Below, in pieces: positions 20,206-29,832 of a DNA stretch of 64,000 bases. Both the position numbers and the translations under genes were made by a program. Every line of letters starts with the position of its first letter. The stretch's first letter is position 1. The notes beneath the pieces are model-generated. The model did not search any database. It was not told the DNA's origin and worked only from the letters and a program-made list of their open reading frames with translations. Source of the stretch: Novosphingopyxis iocasae (GTDB lineage Bacteria; Pseudomonadota; Alphaproteobacteria; Sphingomonadales; Sphingomonadaceae); assembly GCF_014334095.1 (NCBI RefSeq), contig NZ_CP060495.1:1573001-1637000 (forward strand). Reading direction: 5' to 3'.

Positions 20206-21248
20206 GAATGCAGCGCGGACGTGCGCTGCGCTTTCTATTCCTGCTCATGACCCTGTGGATCGGCGCGCGGATCTATCTGCTCTGGGGGCCGGGCGATGCG
20301 CCGGTCGCGGCGACGGAGCTTCTCGAAGTGACGGCGACACCGCAGCCGAAAGCTTATCGCGCTGTTCCCGCGATGGCGATCATCACCGTCCCGTGGCAGC
20401 ATACCCTACCTGCTGCAGACCGTTTAAACCCGAAGCCAGCACCCGCCGCGCTGTTTCGTGCTTTCTCACCCAGAGAAGCGGATCGAATGCCACTTCTTTC
20501 CGGCACCGCGGTATCGTCTGGAGAGCGCCCTGCCTTGCCGTTAGAGCCCAGCAACGTCGCGCCGCCGCCGCTGCCGGTCATCATTGGAGAGGCTCGGAAA
20601 ACGGATGACTGGTCGGTCTATTCCTACGCCTTTTTGCGCTTTGCCAGAAGCCCAGCCGATCTGGCCCAAACCCGCTATGGCGGCTCGCAGATCGGCGCGA
20701 TTGCCTATCGCCGCCTTGTGCAGACCCGCGCCGGGCAAATCGATGCGCTGGCGCGGCTGAACTACGCCCCAGACGATCCCCGCTCGCTAGAGGCGGGCGC
20801 CGGCCTGCGCTGGTCGCCGCGGCAAAACCTCTCGGTCGCAGCCGAATATCGCCGACGCGCCGACGGGACAGGCACCGCGATTGCTTATACCGCGGGCAGC
20901 ACGCAGGCCGCGCTCCCCGGAGGCTTCACCCTCGCCGCTTTTGGTCAGGCAGGCTTTTACCGGCAGGACGGGGCACGAGCCGAAGCGGGTACGCACGTCT
21001 TCGCGGACGCCCAACTTACTGCCACACGCCCGATCGCGGATATCGGCGGCCTCGCGCTGGAAGCGGGCGCCGGAAGCTGGGCCGGCGGCACCGATAAAAC
21101 CCGGCGCCTCGACATCGGCCCTCGCCTGTCCGCCAGCGCACCGCTGGGCGACACCCGCATCACCATCGCCGCCGACTACCGCCTGCGCATCGCGGGCAAC
21201 GCCGAACCGGCCAACGGCCCCACGCTGACGCTATCGGCGGGGTTTTAG
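20202..21248 (+). CDS. putative outer-membrane beta-barrel partner of the NfrB-like glycosyltransferase
   Basis: A 348-residue protein with an N-terminal hydrophobic segment (about residues 9-28) that reads as a signal anchor or signal peptide. A proline-rich linker follows, up to about residue 130. The C-terminal 210 residues alternate polar and aromatic or aliphatic residues in short strands separated by turns, with Y-S-Y-A-F-L-R, A-E-Y-R-R-R, A-F-G-Q-A-G-F-Y and a final L-T-L-S-A-G-F ending in phenylalanine, as in outer-membrane barrels. It overlaps the glycosyltransferase gene by four bases. In E. coli the partner NfrA is about 990 residues with tetratricopeptide repeats; those are absent here. 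Function as a glycan export channel is inferred from pairing. Confidence 0.6.
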   Translation: MRMQRGRALRFLFLLMTLWIGARIYLLWGPGDAPVAATELLEVTATPQPKAYRAVPAMAIITVPWQHTLPAADRLNPKPAPAALFRAFSPREADRMPLLSGTAVSSGERPALPLEPSNVAPPPLPVIIGEARKTDDWSVYSYAFLRFARSPADLAQTRYGGSQIGAIAYRRLVQTRAGQIDALARLNYAPDDPRSLEAGAGLRWSPRQNLSVAAEYRRRADGTGTAIAYTAGSTQAALPGGFTLAAFGQAGFYRQDGARAEAGTHVFADAQLTATRPIADIGGLALEAGAGSWAGGTDKTRRLDIGPRLSASAPLGDTRITIAADYRLRIAGNAEPANGPTLTLSAGF

Positions 21249-21362
21249 GAGAACGGTCCCCTGCCCTCGCGGCACTTCCCGTTCAACGCGATCCCCTAAG
21301 CATCTTCCCCGCTTTATCGCGCCGCAAAACACGGCTAGTCGGTCCTTGGAAGGACGGCCCCC

Positions 21363-22277
21363 TTGGACATCTACCTGCCGATCGCGAACCTGTCCGTGAA
21401 CGGACTGGTGATCATCCTGCTGGGCGGACTGGTCGGCTTTTTGTCGGGTATGTTCGGCGTGGGCGGTGGGTTTCTGACCACGCCGCTCCTCATCTTCTAC
21501 GGCATTCCGCCCACCGTCGCCGCCGCGTCCGCCTCTACGCAGGTGACCGGGGCCAGCGTCTCCGGCGTGTTCGCGCATCTGAAGCGGGGGGGCGTGGATT
21601 TCCGCATGGGCGCTGTGCTGGTCTGCGGCGGTATCTTCGGCACGGGCGCGGGCGCATGGCTGTTCGCGCTGCTCACTCGGCTGGGGCAGATCGATACGGT
21701 GATCAACATCGTCTATGTCGTGATGCTGGGCAGTATCGGCGGATCGATGGCGGTGGAAAGCTTTCGCAGCGTGCGCGCCCTTCGCGGCGGCAAGCCCCTG
21801 CCCGCGCGCAAACGGCGTCACCACCCGCTGGTGGCGAACCTGCCCTGGCGCTGGCGCTTCTATCGCTCGGGCCTCTACATATCGCCGATCGCGCCGCTGC
21901 TACTGGGCTTTGCGACCGGCATCCTTACCATGCTGCTAGGCGTGGGCGGCGGATTCATCATGGTGCCCGCTATGCTCTATATTCTGGGGATGGGAGCGCG
22001 TGTGGTGGTGGGCACCTCGCTGTTCCAGATCCTGTTCGTCACCATGACCTCTACGATGATGCACAGTCTCACCACCCATGCGGTGGACATCGTGCTGGCA
22101 ATCCTGCTTCTGATCGGCAGCGTTACGGGCGCGCAGATCGGCGCGCGGTTCGCGCAGAAGTTGCCGCCCGAATATCTGCGCCTCGCCTTGTCCTGCATCG
22201 TGCTGCTGGTGGCGATCCGCATGGCGATTGGCCTCACCTGGCGTCCGTCAGAGATTTTCACGGTGGTGCCGCTATGA
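21363..22277 (+). CDS. TauE/SafE (TSUP) family membrane transporter
   Basis: A 304-residue inner-membrane protein with two internally similar halves, each opening with a glycine-rich signature: G-F-L-S-G-M-F-G-V-G-G-G-F near residue 25 and G-I-L-T-M-L-L-G-V-G-G-G-F near 190. About eight hydrophobic helices are visible, split by a basic cytosolic loop (R-A-L-R-G-G-K then K-R-R-H-H). TSUP proteins move sulfite, sulfonates or other small organosulfur anions. The start is a TTG at 21363 after GGAAGGAC; no ATG gives the full first helix. Its stop overlaps the ATG of the TIGR02186 gene (ATGA), so the pair is translationally coupled. Substrate unknown. Confidence 0.88.
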   Translation: MDIYLPIANLSVNGLVIILLGGLVGFLSGMFGVGGGFLTTPLLIFYGIPPTVAAASASTQVTGASVSGVFAHLKRGGVDFRMGAVLVCGGIFGTGAGAWLFALLTRLGQIDTVINIVYVVMLGSIGGSMAVESFRSVRALRGGKPLPARKRRHHPLVANLPWRWRFYRSGLYISPIAPLLLGFATGILTMLLGVGGGFIMVPAMLYILGMGARVVVGTSLFQILFVTMTSTMMHSLTTHAVDIVLAILLLIGSVTGAQIGARFAQKLPPEYLRLALSCIVLLVAIRMAIGLTWRPSEIFTVVPL

Positions 22278-23041
22278 AGCGCCTACTGTTCCTCGCGCTC
22301 GCTCTATTGGCGGCAGCGCCCGCCGCGGCGCAGAACGCGCCCCTTCTGGTACCCGACGTCAGCCAGCACCGGATCGATCTGCAATCGGGCTTTACCGGCG
22401 CCGAGCTGCTGTTGTTCGGCGCCATCGCCTATCCCGGCGGCCGTATTCCGGAAGGACAGATCGACATCGCCGTGGTAATCGAGGGGCCGCGCAAACCCAT
22501 CACCGTGCGCGAGAAAGCGAAGCTGGGAGGCCTCATCTGGGTAAATGCGGAATCGAACAGCTATCGCACCGCACCCAGCTTCTACGCCGTCGCCTCCAGC
22601 CGCCCGATCGCCGATATCATCGATGAGCGGGAGGCTTATGTATACGAAATCGGGCTGAAGCATCTCCAGCTATCGCCGATCCAAGTGGGCGATACGCGCG
22701 AGCAATTGCGTTTCCGCGACGGCCTGATCGCCACCAATGTGGAGGACGGAAGCTATTCGCAATCCTCCGGAAGCGTCCAAATCACGCGCAAGCTGCTTTA
22801 TCAGGCGCGCATAGAAATTCCGGCCAGTGTGCCGGTGGGCACCTATGATGCCAGCACCTACCTGATCCGGAACGGAAAGGTGGTGTCGGTGGCGGAAACC
22901 GAAGTGGTGGTGGGCAAGCGCGGGTTCGAACAGTTCGTTTCGATCGTGGCGGCCCGTTACGGCTTTGCCTACGGGCTGGTCGCGGTGTTGATCTCGCTCG
23001 GCCTTGGCTGGGCGGCGGGTGCCCTCTTCCACCGCCGCTGA
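22274..23041 (+). CDS. TIGR02186 family membrane-anchored protein
   Basis: A 255-residue protein with a signal peptide (L-F-L-A-L-A-L-L-A-A-A-P-A-A-A-Q), a periplasmic beta-rich domain (about residues 25-215) and one C-terminal transmembrane helix near 228-250. Sequences such as L-V-P-D-V-S-Q-H-R-I-D-L-Q-S-G-F and G-A-E-L-L-L-F-G-A-I fit the alphaproteobacterial TIGR02186 family, typically found beside a TSUP transporter, as here. The four-base overlap with the transporter implies an obligate partner, perhaps a periplasmic substrate-binding or assembly subunit. No biochemical role is known to me, and the helper role is inference from context only. Confidence 0.85.
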   Translation: MKRLLFLALALLAAAPAAAQNAPLLVPDVSQHRIDLQSGFTGAELLLFGAIAYPGGRIPEGQIDIAVVIEGPRKPITVREKAKLGGLIWVNAESNSYRTAPSFYAVASSRPIADIIDEREAYVYEIGLKHLQLSPIQVGDTREQLRFRDGLIATNVEDGSYSQSSGSVQITRKLLYQARIEIPASVPVGTYDASTYLIRNGKVVSVAETEVVVGKRGFEQFVSIVAARYGFAYGLVAVLISLGLGWAAGALFHRR

Positions 23042-23146
23042 CGCCGCCAAGCGGGGCTGTGCTGGCGCGTCCCAAGGGCGCTAAAGCCTTTATTTACGCT
23101 AACACAATATAGCGTGCCGCATATCTGGGTATTCAGGATGTGCAGG

Positions 23147-24853
23147 ATGGACATGAGCGGTCGCAATTTCGAGAATGCTGAGCCGGTCCGTGGGCCAGTG
23201 CTCCACCCCGATGCGCCCGCCTCTACCAAGAAACCGCAAGGCGCGCGGCCGATAACCGATGTCCATATCGGCTACGTCATCGAAATCGCCGGATCGGGTT
23301 CATCGATCCTGCTGGATGGCGATATGCTGAAGAAACTTGCCAGAAACAGCGATAGCAGCATCGCGATGGCCGGCCAGGTCGGCAGCCAGGTGAAGGTTCG
23401 CGTGGGCGATAGTTGGCTGCTGGCCAGCATCCGTACGCAAAAGCTCGATCATGAAAGCGACGGCGCGATCATCGCCAAGGTCGATTTTCTCGGTGAGGGC
23501 GAAGAGGAAAAGCTCACAGGCCGCATCTACAAGTTTCGCCGCGGCGTCACCCGCTATCCCGTGCCCGGAAGCGAGGTATTTGCTGTCACCTCCGGCGATA
23601 TGAAGCAGGTCTATGCCGCCGATACGCGCGCGCATATCGAGATCGGCACCGTCTTCCCCACCAGCAATATCCGCGGCGCGCTGTATGTCGACGCCATGCT
23701 GGGCAAGCATTTTGCGCTGCTCGGCTCCACCGGTACCGGCAAATCGACCGCCGCCGCACTGATCCTTCACCGCATCTGCGATCTGGCGCCTCAGGGCCAT
23801 ATCGTCATGGTCGATCCCCACGGCGAATATTCGGCCGCCTTCAAGGGTAATGGCAAGATCTTCGACGTGAACAATCTCGCCATGCCCTATTGGCTGATGA
23901 ACTTCGAAGAGCATTGCGAGGTGTTCGTCACCACACGCGGCAATGAGCGGCAGACAGATATGGATATTCTTGCCCGCTGCCTCATCCAGGCGCGCGCGAA
24001 GAACCGTATTGCCGAGACCATCGGCAAGCTGACGGTCGACAGCCCCGTACCCTACCTCGTGTCCGATCTGATCAATATTCTGCAGAACGAGATGGGCAAG
24101 CTCGACAAAGCGACCTCCAGCGCGCCCTATATGCGGTTGAAGTCCAAGATCGAGGAGATGAAGAACGATCCGCGCTACAACTTCATGTTTTCCGGCATGC
24201 TCGTCGGCGACACGATGGCGCAGTTCATCGCCAAGATCTTCCGCCTGCCGAGCGAAGGCAGGCCCATCTCCATCATCGACGTGTCCGGCGTGCCCTCCGA
24301 TATCACCTCAACGGTGGTCGCCGTGCTTAGCCGCCTGGTGTTCGATTACGCCATCTGGTCGCGCAACGAGCCGCAACGCCCGATCCTGCTGATGTGTGAG
24401 GAAGCGCATCGCTACATCCCGTCCGACAGCAAGATGGAACATAGCGCCGTGCGGGATGTGCTGAGCCGGATCGCCAAGGAAGGCCGTAAATATGGCGTAT
24501 CCTTGGGGCTGATCACGCAGCGGCCGTCGGATCTGTCCGAAGGCGTACTTTCCCAGTGCGGCACCATCATTTCGATGCGCCTCAACAATGATCGCGATCA
24601 GGCCTTCGTGCGCGCGGCCATGCCCGAAGGATCGCGCGGGTTCCTCGATTCGATCCCGGCGCTGCGCAACCGTGAGTGCATCGTCTGCGGCGAAGGCGTC
24701 GCGATTCCGATCCGCGTCTCGCTCGACACGCTCGCGGAGGAAAAGCGCCCCGCCTCCGAAGATCCGATCTTCTCGGCTCTCTGGCAGCAGTCCGGCGGCG
24801 AGGAAGAGATGATGCCGCGCATCGTCAAACGCTGGCGCAGCCAAGGCCGCTAA
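23147..24853 (+). CDS. HerA-like ATPase (FtsK/HerA superfamily)
   Basis: A protein of about 568 residues with an N-terminal beta-barrel region resembling the HAS-barrel of HerA/ATP synthase (roughly residues 30-150) and a RecA-like ATPase core. Walker A is G-S-T-G-T-G-K-S-T near residue 200; Walker B is I-L-L-M-C-E-E-A-H near residue 425; a V-D-P-H-G-E-Y block lies between. HerA ATPases are hexameric DNA translocases, in archaea paired with the nuclease NurA, but no nuclease gene is adjacent here. It is bordered by the TIGR02186 gene and convergent valS, with typical GC, so it looks like resident chromosome. Starts at 23138, 23147 and 23153 are all possible; none has a decisive ribosome site. 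Confidence 0.82.
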   Translation: MDMSGRNFENAEPVRGPVLHPDAPASTKKPQGARPITDVHIGYVIEIAGSGSSILLDGDMLKKLARNSDSSIAMAGQVGSQVKVRVGDSWLLASIRTQKLDHESDGAIIAKVDFLGEGEEEKLTGRIYKFRRGVTRYPVPGSEVFAVTSGDMKQVYAADTRAHIEIGTVFPTSNIRGALYVDAMLGKHFALLGSTGTGKSTAAALILHRICDLAPQGHIVMVDPHGEYSAAFKGNGKIFDVNNLAMPYWLMNFEEHCEVFVTTRGNERQTDMDILARCLIQARAKNRIAETIGKLTVDSPVPYLVSDLINILQNEMGKLDKATSSAPYMRLKSKIEEMKNDPRYNFMFSGMLVGDTMAQFIAKIFRLPSEGRPISIIDVSGVPSDITSTVVAVLSRLVFDYAIWSRNEPQRPILLMCEEAHRYIPSDSKMEHSAVRDVLSRIAKEGRKYGVSLGLITQRPSDLSEGVLSQCGTIISMRLNNDRDQAFVRAAMPEGSRGFLDSIPALRNRECIVCGEGVAIPIRVSLDTLAEEKRPASEDPIFSALWQQSGGEEEMMPRIVKRWRSQGR

Positions 24854-24880
24854 GGCCGATCCTCCGCTAGGCCGGGTTGG

Positions 24881-27559
24881 TCAACTCAGCCTTGCCAGCG
24901 CCGCTTCCAGCCGCTCCGCCTCGCCCGCCTTTTCGGCATGGTCCGCGCGGGCCTTTTCCACTGCTTCCGGCTTCGCCTTCTCGACGAACTGCGGATTGTC
25001 CAGCCGCTTGGCGAGGGAATCGCGTTCCTTGATCGCCGCATCGCGCGCCTTGGCCAGACGCGCGCGCTCCGCATCCAGATCGATCACGCCTTCCAGCGGC
25101 AGCGCAAAGGTGGTGCCGTCCACCAGGATCTGCACCGCCGCGCCCTCCGGCGGCGCCTCGAAGCGCACCGCATCGAGCCGCGCAAGCCGGTCGATCGTCG
25201 GCTGCTGCCGCTCCACCAGCGCGCGCACACGCTCGTCCGCTTCCGCGGCATAAGCCGTCATGCGCGTGCCGGGCGGGATGCCGAGTTCGGACTTCGCACC
25301 GCGCAGTTCGCGCACGAGCGCGATCAGCCATTCGACCTCGCGCTTGGCCTCTGCATCCACGCTCGCCTTCGGATCGCACCAGCGCGCGGTGATCAGCGGA
25401 TGATCGCCCCGGTCCCCCATGGCGTGCCACAGCTCCTCGGTGACGAACGGCATGAACGGGTGCAGCATGACCAGGATCTGATCGAACGCCCAACCGGCGA
25501 CGCGGCGGGTTTCGTCAGCACCGCCCGCATTGCCGGCCAGCACCGGCTTGATCAGCTCCAGATACCAGTCGCAATAACGATCCCACACGAAGTGATAGAT
25601 CGCATCCGCCGCCGCATCGAAGCGCAAGTCGGCAAGCGCACGGTCCAGCTTTGCCACCGTCTCCGCCACCTCGCCGATGATCCAGCGATTGACCGCCAGC
25701 TTTGCCTCGGGCGCCGCCACGCTGTCGCTCGCACCGATGCCGTTCGCCTGCGCGAACCGCGCTGCGTTCCACAGTTTGGTCGCGAAGTTGCGGTAACCCT
25801 CGACGCGGCCCTCATCCATCTTGATGTCGCGGCCCTGGCTCTCCATCGCCGCCATGAAGAAGCGCAGCGCATCCGCACCATATTGATCGATCAAGCCCAG
25901 TGGATCGACCGTATTGCCCTTGGACTTGGACATTTTCGAACCGTCTGCGGCGCGCACCAGCCCGTGCAGATAGAGCCGCTTCCAAGGCGGCGTGCCCATG
26001 AACTCGATGCCCTGCATCAACATCCGCGCATCCCAGAAAAACAGGATGTCGAAGCCGGAGATGAGCAGGTCGTTGGGATAATGTTTCTGGACGAGCGGCG
26101 CGCCATCCTCGGGCCAACCCAGCGTCGCGAACGGCCAGAGGGCCGAGCTGAACCAGGTGTCGAGCACGTCCTCGTCGCGCGTGAGTTCGGCCCCTTCGCC
26201 CGCCTGCGCCCGCGCTTCTTCCTCAGTCTCCGCGACAAAGACGTTGCCGTCGGCATCGAACCAAGCCGGAATCCGGTGCCCCCACCAGAGCTGACGGCTG
26301 ACGCACCAGGGCTGGATGTTCTCCATCCAGTTGAAGTAGGTCTTCTCCCAGCTCTTGGGCACGATTTCCACCGCGCCGGAGCGGACCGCGTCCATCGCGG
26401 GGGCGGCGAGCTTTTCGGCATCGACATACCATTGATCGGTCAACCACGGCTCAATCACGACGCCGCCGCGATCGCCGAAGGGCGTCTGGATCACGCGGTC
26501 CTCGACCTCGCCGAGCAGGCCGAGTTCGTCCATCGCCGCGACGACTTTCTTGCGCGCGTCGAACCGATCCATGCCGAGATAATCATCGGGAATCTTGCCG
26601 TCGCTCACCTGAACCACGCGCGCTTCGGCATCCAGCATGTTGAGCATGTCGCCCGCCGCTATACCGGCGCGCCGACCCACCTCGAAATCGTTGAAATCGT
26701 GCCCCGGCGTGATCTTCACCGCGCCCGATCCCAGCTCCGGATCCGCATGTTCGTCCGGCACGATCCGCACACGACGCCCGGTGATCGGTAGCTCGACCTC
26801 GGCCCCTGCGGCCACCAGCGAGGCATAGCGTTCGTCCTCGGGGTGCACCGCCACCGCCATATCGGCCAGCATGGTTTCGGGCCGCGTCGTCGCCACCACG
26901 ATATGGTCCGCGCCGGCGGCCGTTTTCGCGCCGTCCGCCAGCGGATAGCGGAAATGCCAGAACTTGCCCTGCACCTCGCGCTGCTCGACCTCCAGGTCGC
27001 TGATCGCGGTTTTCAGCGCCGGATCCCAGTTCACCAGCCGCTTGTCCCGGTAGATCAGCCCGCGCTTGTGCAGCTCCACAAACACATGGGTCACCGCCTT
27101 GGAAAAATGCGGGTCCATCGTGAACTGCTCACGGCTCCAGTCCATCGAGCAGCCCAGGCGACGCAGCTGTCGGGTAATCTGGCCGCCGCTATCGTCCTTC
27201 CATGCCCAGACGCGCGCGAGGAAATCCTCGCGGCTCAAATCGGTGCGCTTCTCCCCTTGCGCGGCCATATTGCGCTCGACCACCATCTGCGTGGCGATGC
27301 CGGCATGATCGGTGCCGACCACCCACAAAGCGTCCTTGCCGCGCAGCCGCTCATAGCGGACCATGATGTCCTGCAGTGTGTTATCGAGCGCATGGCCGAT
27401 GTGCAGCACGCCGGTAACGTTCGGCGGCGGGTTGACGATGGTGAACGGCTCGGCGTCGCCACGCTGCGGGCGGAACAGGCCGTTCTTTTCCCAATGCGCG
27501 TACCAGCGCGTTTCCAGCTCGGCGGGATCGAAGGTTTTGGGCAGGGTCTGGTCGGTCAT
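24881..27559 (-). CDS. valS: valyl-tRNA synthetase
   Basis: An 892-residue class I synthetase that charges tRNA-Val. The HIGH motif is in [13 protein letters not shown], and KMSKS appears as S-K-M-S-K-S-K-G-N. The editing domain (C-T-P-type, about residues 190-340), the anticodon-binding domain with [10 protein letters not shown], and the C-terminal coiled coil (last 65 residues, rich in Ala, Glu, Lys and Arg) are all present. ATG at 27559 gives [10 protein letters not shown], as in relatives; a start 12 codons earlier is unlikely. It is convergent with the HerA-like gene. Confidence 0.97.
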   Translation of the reverse strand: MTDQTLPKTFDPAELETRWYAHWEKNGLFRPQRGDAEPFTIVNPPPNVTGVLHIGHALDNTLQDIMVRYERLRGKDALWVVGTDHAGIATQMVVERNMAAQGEKRTDLSREDFLARVWAWKDDSGGQITRQLRRLGCSMDWSREQFTMDPHFSKAVTHVFVELHKRGLIYRDKRLVNWDPALKTAISDLEVEQREVQGKFWHFRYPLADGAKTAAGADHIVVATTRPETMLADMAVAVHPEDERYASLVAAGAEVELPITGRRVRIVPDEHADPELGSGAVKITPGHDFNDFEVGRRAGIAAGDMLNMLDAEARVVQVSDGKIPDDYLGMDRFDARKKVVAAMDELGLLGEVEDRVIQTPFGDRGGVVIEPWLTDQWYVDAEKLAAPAMDAVRSGAVEIVPKSWEKTYFNWMENIQPWCVSRQLWWGHRIPAWFDADGNVFVAETEEEARAQAGEGAELTRDEDVLDTWFSSALWPFATLGWPEDGAPLVQKHYPNDLLISGFDILFFWDARMLMQGIEFMGTPPWKRLYLHGLVRAADGSKMSKSKGNTVDPLGLIDQYGADALRFFMAAMESQGRDIKMDEGRVEGYRNFATKLWNAARFAQANGIGASDSVAAPEAKLAVNRWIIGEVAETVAKLDRALADLRFDAAADAIYHFVWDRYCDWYLELIKPVLAGNAGGADETRRVAGWAFDQILVMLHPFMPFVTEELWHAMGDRGDHPLITARWCDPKASVDAEAKREVEWLIALVRELRGAKSELGIPPGTRMTAYAAEADERVRALVERQQPTIDRLARLDAVRFEAPPEGAAVQILVDGTTFALPLEGVIDLDAERARLAKARDAAIKERDSLAKRLDNPQFVEKAKPEAVEKARADHAEKAGEAERLEAALARLS

Positions 27560-27621
27560 GCCCGCAGCAATGGCAGCGCGCCCGCGCCATCGCAACGGTG
27601 ATTAGCCGTCGAAGATCGTCG

Positions 27622-27712
27622 TCTTTGCGTGGAACCGCAGGCGACGCGGCAATCCAGGGCGGTTACAGCGCTGTGTGCACCCCTGGATTGCTGCACTCCG
27701 TCCGCAATAACG
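27622..27712. repeat. extragenic palindrome, CAATCC family (copy 2)
   Basis: The perfect arms CAATCCAGGG (27650-27659) and CCCTGGATTG (27681-27690) are separated by 21 bases. They are bordered by GCAGGCGACGCGG on the left and a degenerate GTCCGCAATAACG on the right, which corresponds to the GCAATGACG edge of the fuller copy at 59326-59470. It occupies the gap between the S9 peptidase gene and valS, two genes on the same strand. Confidence 0.75.
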
Positions 27713-27717
27713 AATTC

Positions 27718-29781
27718 TTACTGCGCAGGCGTCCCCCGCCCCGTCCACTTGTCCAGCCAGTCGAACACGTCGCGGTGCCATTGGATGGAGTTCTGCGGTT
27801 TGTTGATCCAGTGGCTTTCCTCCGGAAACACCAGCAGGCTGGACGGGATGCCCTGGCGCTGCGCGGCGGTGAAGCCCATCAGCGACTGGGTGTAGGGGAT
27901 GCGGAAGTCCTTCTCGCCATGGGTGAACAGGACGGGCGTCTTCCAGTTGGTGACGAAGTTCACCGGGTTCCATTTCTCATACAGCTCGCGCTGCGCGTAA
28001 TAAGGCCCGCCGAAATCCCATTCGGGGAACCACAGTTCCTCGGTGGAATAATAGAAGGCGCGCGTATCGAAAATACCGGCATGGTTGACGATGCATTTGA
28101 ACTGATCGGGCCAATTGCCCTCAATCCAGTTCATCATATAGCCGCCATAGCTGGCGCCCAGCGCGCAGGCATTGTCCGGCGTCACCGCGCCGTCGAATTT
28201 CGCCGCGGCGGCTAGGCCGAGTTTCAGGTCCGTCAGCGGTTTGCCGCCCCAATCCTTGTTGATCGAATCGGTGAAGGCCTGGCCGTATCCGGTGCTGCCG
28301 TGGAAATCGATCGTCACCACGCTCATGCCGTGGCTGGCGAAGATCTTCGGGTTCCAGCGGAAGCTCCAGCTGTCGCCGAAGCTGCCCTGCGGCCCGCCAT
28401 GCACCAGAAACGCCGTCGGCGTGCCCTTGGGCGCGCCTTCGGGCTTCACCACCTGGCCCCACACCGTGTCGCCGTTCGCGCCCTTGAAGCTGAACCGCTC
28501 GACCACAACCGGGTCGATCTCGGCGAACAGATCGGCGTTCACCGCCGTCAGCTGCCGTTCGTTGCCGCCGGGCAGCATACGATACAGGTCGTTCGGCGCC
28601 TGAATCGAGTTTTTGGTGTAGAGCATCGATCCGTCCGCCATGGGGATCACATCGCCCACATTGCCGCGCTGCGTAAGGCGGCTGACCGTGCCGTCCAACG
28701 CGATCATGTAAGCCGGATGGTCCAGGGTGTCGCCCGCGGTGACGATCAGGTGGCTGCTGTCCGGCGCCCAGGCGATGGAGCCGACCGAGCGGTCCCACCC
28801 CTGCGTCAGTGCCTGCGTTTCGCCGCTCGCCAGATCGCGCAGCATCAGCACCAGCCGGTCGCTCTCATAGCCCGGTCGCGCCATCGCGGCATAGGCCAGA
28901 TAGCGCCCGTCCGGCGAAGGCGTGGGCATGGTGTCGGTGGCCTGATTGGCATCGGTGAGGTTGTCCACCCGGCTGCCGTCCGCCGCGGCGGAATAAATAT
29001 CGAGATCGGTGGAGCGCGGCTCCATCGCGTTCGCCTCGCGCAGCGTATAGTACAGCGTGTTGCCGTCCGTGCTCCAGTTCAGCTCCTCGCCGCCGCCGAA
29101 GGGATCGGTCGGCGCATTGCCGGTGATGCTTCCGTCCAGCGGGGTGCCGAGGCCGGAGACCTTCCCATTCGCCACGTCGAAGGCGAAGATGCGGTTGTAG
29201 ACGCCGGGCTCGCGCCAGCTGGTCCAGTGCCGCACGAAATATTCGTCATATTCGCGGCCCGTCGCCTTGGCTTCCTCGGGAGACGCGGTGGGTGCGGGGC
29301 AACCGAATTCGGCGCAATCGCGCGGGATCGCGCTCCAAACCGCTACACGGTTTCCGGTTGGCGCTAGCTTGAACCCGGCAACGCCGACCGAGAAGTCGCT
29401 CGCCTGCACAGGCGTGCCGCCCGGCATGGCCACGCGCCAGAGCTGGTCGCTGCCCGATTTGTCGCTGATGAACCAGAGCGATCCGTCCGGCGCAAAGGCA
29501 GGCGCGCTTTCCGAAGCGCCGTCCATGTCCGCGATCAGCACCGGCTGCGATTCCGGGCGGGTCAGATCGAGCATGTAGAGCTGCGTCGAGCGGCTATTTT
29601 CCGAGATGTCGGTGCTCGTCACCTGATACACCGCCACCGTACCGTCCGGATTGACCGCAGGCGCGCCGAGGCGTTTCATTTCGTTAAGGTCGATTGCGGT
29701 CATCGACCGGGCGGCGGCGGGGGACGGTGCGGCGGCGATCGCGATCGCGGCGGCAGCGGCGGACAGAAGAAGCGTTTTCAT
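27718..29781 (-). CDS. secreted S9-family prolyl-oligopeptidase-type peptidase
   Basis: A 687-residue serine peptidase with a cleavable signal peptide (about residues 1-24). A beta-propeller of WD40-like repeats (about 35-430, with D-G-T, S-P-D-G-R-Y-L-A and W-S-T-D-G-N segments) precedes an alpha/beta-hydrolase domain. The triad is readable: S544 in G-A-S-Y-G-G, D625 in H-G-E-K-D-F-R-I-P and H657 in E-E-S-H-W-I. Such enzymes are dipeptidyl or acylaminoacyl peptidases acting on short peptides in the periplasm. It ends a minus-strand series with the PopZ-like, TolC and pcm genes. Substrate preference cannot be read from sequence. Confidence 0.92.
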   Translation of the reverse strand: MKTLLLSAAAAAIAIAAAPSPAAARSMTAIDLNEMKRLGAPAVNPDGTVAVYQVTSTDISENSRSTQLYMLDLTRPESQPVLIADMDGASESAPAFAPDGSLWFISDKSGSDQLWRVAMPGGTPVQASDFSVGVAGFKLAPTGNRVAVWSAIPRDCAEFGCPAPTASPEEAKATGREYDEYFVRHWTSWREPGVYNRIFAFDVANGKVSGLGTPLDGSITGNAPTDPFGGGEELNWSTDGNTLYYTLREANAMEPRSTDLDIYSAAADGSRVDNLTDANQATDTMPTPSPDGRYLAYAAMARPGYESDRLVLMLRDLASGETQALTQGWDRSVGSIAWAPDSSHLIVTAGDTLDHPAYMIALDGTVSRLTQRGNVGDVIPMADGSMLYTKNSIQAPNDLYRMLPGGNERQLTAVNADLFAEIDPVVVERFSFKGANGDTVWGQVVKPEGAPKGTPTAFLVHGGPQGSFGDSWSFRWNPKIFASHGMSVVTIDFHGSTGYGQAFTDSINKDWGGKPLTDLKLGLAAAAKFDGAVTPDNACALGASYGGYMMNWIEGNWPDQFKCIVNHAGIFDTRAFYYSTEELWFPEWDFGGPYYAQRELYEKWNPVNFVTNWKTPVLFTHGEKDFRIPYTQSLMGFTAAQRQGIPSSLLVFPEESHWINKPQNSIQWHRDVFDWLDKWTGRGTPAQ

Positions 29782-29832
29782 GGGGGCCCACGCTAAGCCG
29801 GGCCAGGCAGGCGGGCAAGCCGGTTCGAACGG

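Noticed and set aside
24938-26791. Long plus-strand open frame opposite valS
   Set aside because: It is fully antisense to a clear valyl-tRNA synthetase and has no domain or ribosome site of its own. The same applies to 3349-4815 opposite hmgA and 61130-63061 opposite the ComM gene.
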